Assembly (NCBI GenBank): GCA_021827225.1
Contig: JAKAXG010000277.1
Span: 1 to 6,219 of the forward strand
Direction: 5' to 3'
DNA from: Actinomycetes bacterium
GTDB lineage: Bacteria > Actinomycetota > Acidimicrobiia > Acidimicrobiales > Palsa-688
DNA length: 6,219 nucleotides
This document shows, one piece after another, positions 1-4,991 of the stretch. The translations under genes and the position numbers were made by a program. Position 1 is the first letter of the stretch; each line of letters opens with the position of its first letter. The notes under the pieces are model-generated. The model saw only the letters and a program-made list of their open reading frames with translations. It ran no database searches and had not been told where the DNA came from.

Positions 1-17
1 GCAGAGCGGCTGGGCGT

Positions 18-878
18 ATGTCCGGCCGTGAGCCCGGTGGAAGGCCGCCGCGTGCCGTGGAGTTCGCCGCGGCCCCTTTCGACATGGTGGAGGACCTGTG
101 CGGGGACCCGGCCGCGGAGCTGGTGGTGTTCATGGCCGGGAACCAGTACATGGTGGTCCCCGACCTGGTGGACGGCTTCCTGTCCGCCCACCGGTCGATC
201 GGGTCGATGTTCTGCGAGACCCTTCCGCCCGGTGTGATCGCCGCCCAGCTGCGCACCGGTGGCCTGCGAATGGGATCGCTGGAGCTCCGGGTCCGCCCTG
301 ACGTCATGGCATCGAGCCCGAAGGCCCTCGCCGAGCTGCAGCGCGACGGCCTGGTGGGCCCGGCCCGGACTTACGCGAGCAACGACCTGGCCCTCCTCGT
401 GGCGTCGGGCAACCCGGCCCGGGTGGGCGGCTGGGCTGATCTGGTCCGTCCCGGGTTGCGGGTGGCGTTTCCCGATCCCCGTACCGAGGGAATCGGAGCC
501 CTGGCCCTGGAGGCTCTGGAGGCGGCGGGCGGTGCCGGCCTGCGCAGGAAGGTGGAGATGGAGAAGGCGTCAGCCGGCGAAGTGGTCTTCACCAGCATCC
601 ACCACCGTCAGGGCCCGGCCTGGCTGGCCCAGGGAGCGACCGACGTCGCGGTGGTGTGGTCCACCGAGGCCCACTACCACCTCGGACGGGGTGGACCCTT
701 TGAGATCGTGGCCATCCCCGAGGCGGACAACCGACGAGGCGACTACGCGGCCGCCGTGGTGGCCGGCGCCGATCATCCCGAGGCCGCCGGCTGGTTCGTT
801 GATCATCTCTGCGGCAGGGCCGGCCGAGCGGCGTACGCCAGGCACGGCTTCACCGTCGTATCCGACGGCACCGCCTGA
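18..878 (+). CDS. ModA-like substrate-binding protein (PBP type II fold)
   Basis: The 286-residue protein resembles the molybdate-type (ModA-like) solute-binding proteins of ABC importers. Visible family landmarks in order are FMAGNQYMVVPDLVDGF (38-54), ETLPPG (67-72), RPDVM (93-97), SNDLALLVASGNP (121-133), FPDPRTEGIG (151-160), HHRQGPAWLAQGATDVAVVW (195-214), and a C-terminal segment with Y243, HPEAAGWF (253-260) and HGF (276-278). These match a ModA-related subfamily I know from other bacteria; whether it binds molybdate, tungstate or another oxyanion cannot be read from the sequence. There is no hydrophobic signal peptide and no lipobox cysteine. The start is uncertain. ATG at 18 has no clear Shine-Dalgarno, and no in-frame stop lies between it and the window edge, so the gene could begin upstream. 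GTG at 57 follows a purine-rich GGTGGAAGG (36-44), although the spacing is long. No permease or ATPase gene for an importer is in the window. The stop is 142 bp from the end of the convergent ABC gene. Confidence 0.85.
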   Translation: MSGREPGGRPPRAVEFAAAPFDMVEDLCGDPAAELVVFMAGNQYMVVPDLVDGFLSAHRSIGSMFCETLPPGVIAAQLRTGGLRMGSLELRVRPDVMASSPKALAELQRDGLVGPARTYASNDLALLVASGNPARVGGWADLVRPGLRVAFPDPRTEGIGALALEALEAAGGAGLRRKVEMEKASAGEVVFTSIHHRQGPAWLAQGATDVAVVWSTEAHYHLGRGGPFEIVAIPEADNRRGDYAAAVVAGADHPEAAGWFVDHLCGRAGRAAYARHGFTVVSDGTA

Positions 879-893
879 TCCAGCGCGGCCGAG

Positions 894-950
894 CCGGCGA
901 TGAAGGGCCATCCTCGGGCCCCTTGCCGGACCCCGGCTTCCATCCGCCGG
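894..950. terminator. Possible bidirectional terminator in the convergent gap (branched stem structure)
   Basis: The 142-bp gap between two genes facing each other holds nested inverted repeats. An outer stem pairs 894-902 with 941-950 (9 bp, one bulged C at 945). It encloses two hairpins side by side: 903-909 with 917-924 (7 bp, one bulge at 919, 7-nt loop) and 925-929 with 933-937 (5 bp perfect, 3-nt loop). Together these form a three-way-junction-like fold that exists on both strands. No T-tract follows on either side, so this is not a classical intrinsic terminator. Terminators lacking a T-tract are reported in high-GC Actinobacteria, and the position fits one serving both genes. In DNA this rich in GC some pairing is expected by chance. 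Nothing else is visible in 879-1020. Confidence 0.35.
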
Positions 951-1020
951 GTCTGATGGGAGCCACCGGCCGGGGCCGATGGACCAGCGCAGGCGGACCG
1001 TGGCCCGGCGGTAGCCGGAG

Positions 1021-4000
1021 TCAGGCGGCCAGGTGCTCCCAGTGCGGCGCGAGACCGACCCACGGTCCTTGGGCCACTACCCGTCCTTCGACGAGGACGA
1101 TGACCCGGTCGGCTAGCTGCAGAGCCGACCGCTTCGAGGTTGAGGCCACCACGGTGGTCCCCCGGCGGCGCAGCGCCTGCCAGAGCTCCTGCTCGGTGCT
1201 GGCGTCGAGGGCGCTGGACACGTCGTCTGCCAGGAGGAGCTCCGCTTCTGCAGCGAGGGCCCGGGCCAGCGCCAGTCGTTGTATCTGTCCCCCCGATAGG
1301 CGCACGCCACGGTGCCCGACAACGGCGTGCGCGCCTCCGGCCTCGTCTATGTCGGTGCCGAGGCGCGCATCGCGGATGGCATCGCCGAGGTGGCGCTGGT
1401 GATCGAGCCTGATGTTGTCGGAGAAGGTCCCGGACAGCACGAGCGGGATCTGAGCGACGTAGGCGACCTGCCCCGGTCGGAGGAAGATCTGCGGGTCGGT
1501 CACGGGCTTGCCGTTCCACAGGACGGCGCCGCTGTGATCGACCAGGCCGGCCAGGGCCGCCAGAAGGCTCGACTTGCCGGAGCCGACAGGGCCGATCAGC
1601 ACCACCATCTCCCCGGCATCCACCGAGAAGCTGACCTCGTGAGCGCCGATGGTGCCGTCGGGATGCCGGGCGGTCAGGTCGCGCACCTCCAGCCGCTCGA
1701 GCCCGGTCCTGGCCGGGATTGGCGGGACCGGCGCAGATCCGGCTACCAGATCGACGTCCGGCGGGAGTTCCATGAGATCGCGCCCGCCGGCCAGACCCGC
1801 GGTGGCGTCCTTCCAGGAGCGGACCCCGGGCGCCTCGGTGATGACCGAGCCGGCGACCCGCCCGAACCATTCGAACCCGCCGACCGCCGTCGACACCAGG
1901 AGGGCGGTGGCGACGCCCCAGCCTCCGCCGAGAAAGATGAGCCAACTGCCCACCACACCGCACTGCACGAGCACCATCGGGACGCCGTCGAGCAGGCCCT
2001 GAACCCGATGCTCCCGCACAGCGGCACCGACCCGGCCCCGGTCGATCTCCCGGAGATGACGATGTACTGCGGGAATGGCCCCAGCGAGCTTCACGGTTCG
2101 TGCCGCGTCGAGCACCGACGCCAGGGAGCGACCGAAGCGGGCCCGAGCCTGCGAAGACGCGGCTGCCGATCGACCGGCGAGGGGGGAGCCTGCGGCGGAC
2201 GCGATGGCCGAGAGTGCCATCACGAGCAGGAGTACCGCGCCTGCCAGCGCGCTCCCCCCGGCGATGGCTGTCACGGCCGCGACCACGATTCCGTTGAAGA
2301 AGTCCACCCATCGGTCGGCGTAACGGGCGAACCGGTCGCTGTCCATCGCTCGCGCAACCACCTCACCAGGTGGGGTGCGGGGGAGCCGTTGCTGCATGGT
2401 TTGGCCCCGCAGGACGGCCAGGCGCACCCGCAGCATCACCGCTACCCACCACCGGGGGTAGACGGTGAACGCCAGGGAGAGAAGCAGCGGAGCGGCCAGC
2501 AGGGAGCACACCAGCAGGGCTGCTCGCCCGGTCGGGTCCTGTCCGGCGGACAGGGCCGCCACCACCTGGCCCCACAGGAAGCCGGTCAGCGCACCGAACG
2601 CACCCGTAATGGCGCCGAGCAGGAACAGGAGCGCGCCGCCGATCCCCCAGGCCGGATGGATTCGAAGAGCGGACCACGTGCTGCGCGCCAGGCCCGGGCC
2701 GGTCCCGACCGGATCCGCTTCGGGCGCCGTGCCGGCCCACCTCGGCCGTCCCGCCGATCCGCCCACCTCCGGCACCGCGGGGTCGGTTGCCCCCGGCGCC
2801 CTGGACGCCCCGTCTGCCGCCTCCGAGGCGTTCGAAGTCCCCGCACCCGAGGCGTCGAGCAGGTCACGGAAGGGACCGCCCACCCGGGCCAGCACCTCGC
2901 GGGGTCCCACCTGGACGATACGGCCGCCATCGAATACGGCCACCTGCTGGGCCCGGGCGGTGGTGGACAGACGGTGGGCGATCACGACGCCCGTCCGGCC
3001 CGCCAGGAGACGATCGGCCGCCTTGGTGATCCGGGCCTCGGTGACCGGATCCATGCGGGCGGTGGCCTCGTCGAGGACCACGACCTCGACATCGCGTACC
3101 AGCAGGCGGGCGAAGGCCACCAGCTGCTCCTCGCCTGCCGACAGGGCCGTACCGCCGGGGCCGATCACGGTGTCGAGACCCGCTGGGAGCGACGCCACCC
3201 ACTCGGTCAGGCCCAACTGCTGCATTGCTTCCGTGACCACCGTGCGCGGAACGTCAGCGAACAGGCCGACGTTCTGCTCCACTGTCCCGGCGACCAGCTC
3301 CGTCCGTTGGGTGACGACACCGACCGCGGCCCGGAGTTGCTCCAGATCCAGCGCCCGGACATCGACGCCGCCCACCAACACGGCCCCTGGCGGCGGCTCG
3401 ACCGCTCGAGAGATGAGCGAAGCCAGCGTGGACTTGCCCGAACCGGTACGTCCGACGAATGCAACCGTCGTACCGGCCGGGACCTCGAGGTCGATGTCGC
3501 GCAGGCAGAAGTTGCCGTGCGGGTACGCGAATCGGAGCCCCCTGATCGAGATCCCGATAGGGCCGGTCGCCATCGGCCGACCGCCCGACGGCTCGGTCCT
3601 GGCGCCCATCAGCCCCCGTATCCGGGTAACCGCGCCCATGCCTGCCTGCAGGTCGGGGAGGTGGCGTGCGGTCTGGTCGATCTGACCCACGAACTGGCTG
3701 GTTACCAGGAACAGGGTTACCAGTGAGGCGACCGGCATCCGGCCGCCGGCGGAGAGGGCCACACCGGTGACGGTGATGGCAGCCAGGAGCCCATGGAGGA
3801 GCAGCCCCAGCCGGCGGCCCAGGCGGCTCGAGGTGTCGCATGTGCGGGCCACCCGCTCGTGCACTACGGCCGACAGCTCCGCGCACCGGCGGACCAGATA
3901 CGCCTGGCCCAGGCTGGAACGCAGGTCGTCGCGGGCGGCCACTCCTTCCTCCATGACGGCGGCATGGTCGGTCCAGGCCATCTCCTCGGCGAACTTCCGC

Positions 4001-4584
4001 TCGGCCACTTGGGTGGTGAGCGGCCGGGCGACGAGGTAGGTCGCGGCCCCGGCGATGGGGAAGACGATCCATGAGGGCCACCAGGTCAGCCCGGCCACAA
4101 CCCACATGGGGCCGAGGCGTAGCAGCATCCTGACGAGGTCCCACGCCACCCTTCTCAGCAACGTCCCCAACTCGTGCGTGTCGTCGTCGACACGGTCGAG
4201 GATCTCGCCCACCGCCTGCTCCGACAGTGCATCGACGGGCTGGTACAGCGCAGCCGACAGCAGGTCGGCCCGCAGCCGGCCCTCGGCCCGGTCCACCACA
4301 CCGGCCCACACCGCCCTGCCGACGGTATCGAATAGCGCCCCACCGACGACGCAGAACCCGAGCAGCGCAACCAGAGTCCCGGTGGGTCGCGCGGCAACCC
4401 GCCCCACCACCACCGTCCCCGCCGACTGCCCCAGCGCGGCCAGCGCCGCCGCGCCCAGCGCCACCGCCGCGCCCCGGCTGTGCAGGCGTGACAGGGCCAC
4501 CGCGCGGCCGGTGTCGCCGGTGGCGGATTGGGCGTCCGTCGACCCCTCGTCGGCGGCCGGATCGGCGAAGGTCGTCGAACTCAT
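1021..4584 (-). CDS. Single-chain ABC exporter, TMD-NBD-TMD-NBD, with one degenerate ATP site
   Basis: This 1187-residue membrane protein contains both halves of an ABC exporter. TMD1 spans about 35-330, with hydrophobic stretches near 38-60, 69-92, 153-190, 258-280 and 284-302. NBD1 spans about 344-575: A-loop Y354, Walker A GRTGSGKST (378-386), Q-loop Q426, signature LSAGEEQ (481-487), Walker B with catalytic E506, H-loop H537. An Ala/Pro/Gly-rich, probably disordered linker (about 576-635) leads to TMD2 (about 636-930). NBD2 spans about 963-1180: Walker A GPVGSGKSS (998-1006), Q-loop Q1045, intact signature LSGGQ (1096-1100), but Asp (D1121) in place of the catalytic Glu, Ser/Lys (1150-1151) in place of the H-loop His, and H974 at the A-loop. 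It is therefore expected to be an asymmetric exporter with one hydrolytic site. Mycobacterial Rv0194, a multidrug efflux pump, has similar length and layout, but orthology is not shown and the substrate is unknown. The ATG at 4584 has no good Shine-Dalgarno. The gene converges on the binding-protein gene and diverges from the glycosidase gene. Confidence 0.95.
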   Translation of the reverse strand: MSSTTFADPAADEGSTDAQSATGDTGRAVALSRLHSRGAAVALGAAALAALGQSAGTVVVGRVAARPTGTLVALLGFCVVGGALFDTVGRAVWAGVVDRAEGRLRADLLSAALYQPVDALSEQAVGEILDRVDDDTHELGTLLRRVAWDLVRMLLRLGPMWVVAGLTWWPSWIVFPIAGAATYLVARPLTTQVAERKFAEEMAWTDHAAVMEEGVAARDDLRSSLGQAYLVRRCAELSAVVHERVARTCDTSSRLGRRLGLLLHGLLAAITVTGVALSAGGRMPVASLVTLFLVTSQFVGQIDQTARHLPDLQAGMGAVTRIRGLMGARTEPSGGRPMATGPIGISIRGLRFAYPHGNFCLRDIDLEVPAGTTVAFVGRTGSGKSTLASLISRAVEPPPGAVLVGGVDVRALDLEQLRAAVGVVTQRTELVAGTVEQNVGLFADVPRTVVTEAMQQLGLTEWVASLPAGLDTVIGPGGTALSAGEEQLVAFARLLVRDVEVVVLDEATARMDPVTEARITKAADRLLAGRTGVVIAHRLSTTARAQQVAVFDGGRIVQVGPREVLARVGGPFRDLLDASGAGTSNASEAADGASRAPGATDPAVPEVGGSAGRPRWAGTAPEADPVGTGPGLARSTWSALRIHPAWGIGGALLFLLGAITGAFGALTGFLWGQVVAALSAGQDPTGRAALLVCSLLAAPLLLSLAFTVYPRWWVAVMLRVRLAVLRGQTMQQRLPRTPPGEVVARAMDSDRFARYADRWVDFFNGIVVAAVTAIAGGSALAGAVLLLVMALSAIASAAGSPLAGRSAAASSQARARFGRSLASVLDAARTVKLAGAIPAVHRHLREIDRGRVGAAVREHRVQGLLDGVPMVLVQCGVVGSWLIFLGGGWGVATALLVSTAVGGFEWFGRVAGSVITEAPGVRSWKDATAGLAGGRDLMELPPDVDLVAGSAPVPPIPARTGLERLEVRDLTARHPDGTIGAHEVSFSVDAGEMVVLIGPVGSGKSSLLAALAGLVDHSGAVLWNGKPVTDPQIFLRPGQVAYVAQIPLVLSGTFSDNIRLDHQRHLGDAIRDARLGTDIDEAGGAHAVVGHRGVRLSGGQIQRLALARALAAEAELLLADDVSSALDASTEQELWQALRRRGTTVVASTSKRSALQLADRVIVLVEGRVVAQGPWVGLAPHWEHLAA

Positions 4585-4877
4585 GGCCTATCGACGCTAC
4601 GGCGCTTCGTGCGGACCAGCATCCGATTTACGCAGGGAGTCCCCCGTCCGGCTCCGGGTCCGCCAGGCCCGTTCGGGACCGAATCCGCCGGGGCGGATGT
4701 CGGCGCTCCAAGCTCCCGGGGGGCATCCCAGGGCTGGGGCCCTGAAGTGGCCCGAGGCCGGCCGGCCGGCCACCTCCAGCGGTCGGGCGCCACGCTCGGA
4801 AACATATGGGCGGTCCGGCGATCCCACCGGCCCGAACGGCCCGGTCCGGCCCCGGTCGCGTTGATATGGTGCGCCCG
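4585..4877. other. Divergent intergenic region with three hairpin-forming inverted repeats
   Basis: The 293 bp between the starts of the ABC gene and the exported-protein gene show no believable coding sequence, tRNA or known riboswitch. Three inverted repeats lie close together. The first is 4679-4688 with 4693-4703 (10 bp, G4699 bulged, 4-nt loop). The second is CAGGGC (4729-4734) with GCCCTG (4739-4744), perfect with a TGGG loop. The third is GTGGCC (4747-4752) with GGCCAC (4768-4773), flanking a (GGCC)4 tract at 4756-4771. They could be operators for a regulator of either gene, or structure in the 5' untranslated leader of the ABC transcript, since all lie more than 90 bp upstream of its ATG. 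They are at least 104 bp upstream of the other start. Function is inferred from position only. Confidence 0.4.
4862..4870 (+). promoter_or_regulatory. Putative extended -10 promoter for a leaderless transcript
   Basis: TGATATGGT reads as an extended -10 element: TGn (4862-4864) followed by the hexamer TATGGT (4865-4870), which keeps the key TA...T positions. The ATG at 4878 starts 8 bases after the hexamer, where transcription would be expected to begin. No Shine-Dalgarno precedes this ATG or the one at 4866, and no good -35 hexamer is visible. A leaderless mRNA beginning at the start codon explains all three observations and is common in Actinobacteria. This is inference from sequence alone. 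Confidence 0.4.
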
Positions 4878-4991
4878 ATGCGCAGCACAGGGGTGGACTC
4901 CCGGGCGGCCCGAACAGCCCTGGGGATGATGGCAGCCACCTTCGTGGCGGCCGTAGCGCTGGTGCCCGGAGCTTCTGTCGCCGGCGCCGCC
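4878..4991 (+). other. Signal peptide coding segment of the exported repeat protein
   Basis: The first 38 codons encode a basic N-region (R2, R9, R12), a hydrophobic core of about 15 residues (15-29) and a small-residue C-region ending in VAGAA. Cleavage after one of the Ala residues at 35-38 is plausible. There is no twin-arginine motif and no lipobox cysteine, so Sec export of a soluble protein is the simplest reading. Confidence 0.75.

Noticed and set aside
803..2311. A 502-codon open frame on the - strand spanning the convergent gap
   Set aside because: It overlaps both real genes in the wrong frame. Its product is an Arg/Gly/Pro-rich shadow with no domain.
1021..3300. Reading the second NBD as a decayed half of a pseudogene
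   Set aside because: Walker A, Q-loop and LSGGQ are intact and the frame is unbroken. The substitutions are those normally seen in the non-catalytic half of asymmetric exporters.
1312..3726. An 804-codon open frame on the + strand, antisense to the ABC gene
   Set aside because: It lies wholly inside the ABC coding region, whose opposite frame has every expected motif. Its translation is polar and low in hydrophobic residues with no recognisable domain, as expected of the complement of a high-GC gene.
18..4584. The ModA-like protein and the ABC transporter as one import system
   Set aside because: The transporter has fused exporter-type halves and is transcribed in the opposite direction. 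ModA-type proteins work with importers that have separate permease subunits.
4756..4771. The (GGCC)4 tract as an origin or integration site
   Set aside because: It is a short simple repeat in GC-rich DNA, with no flanking direct repeats, integrase gene or replication protein sites nearby.
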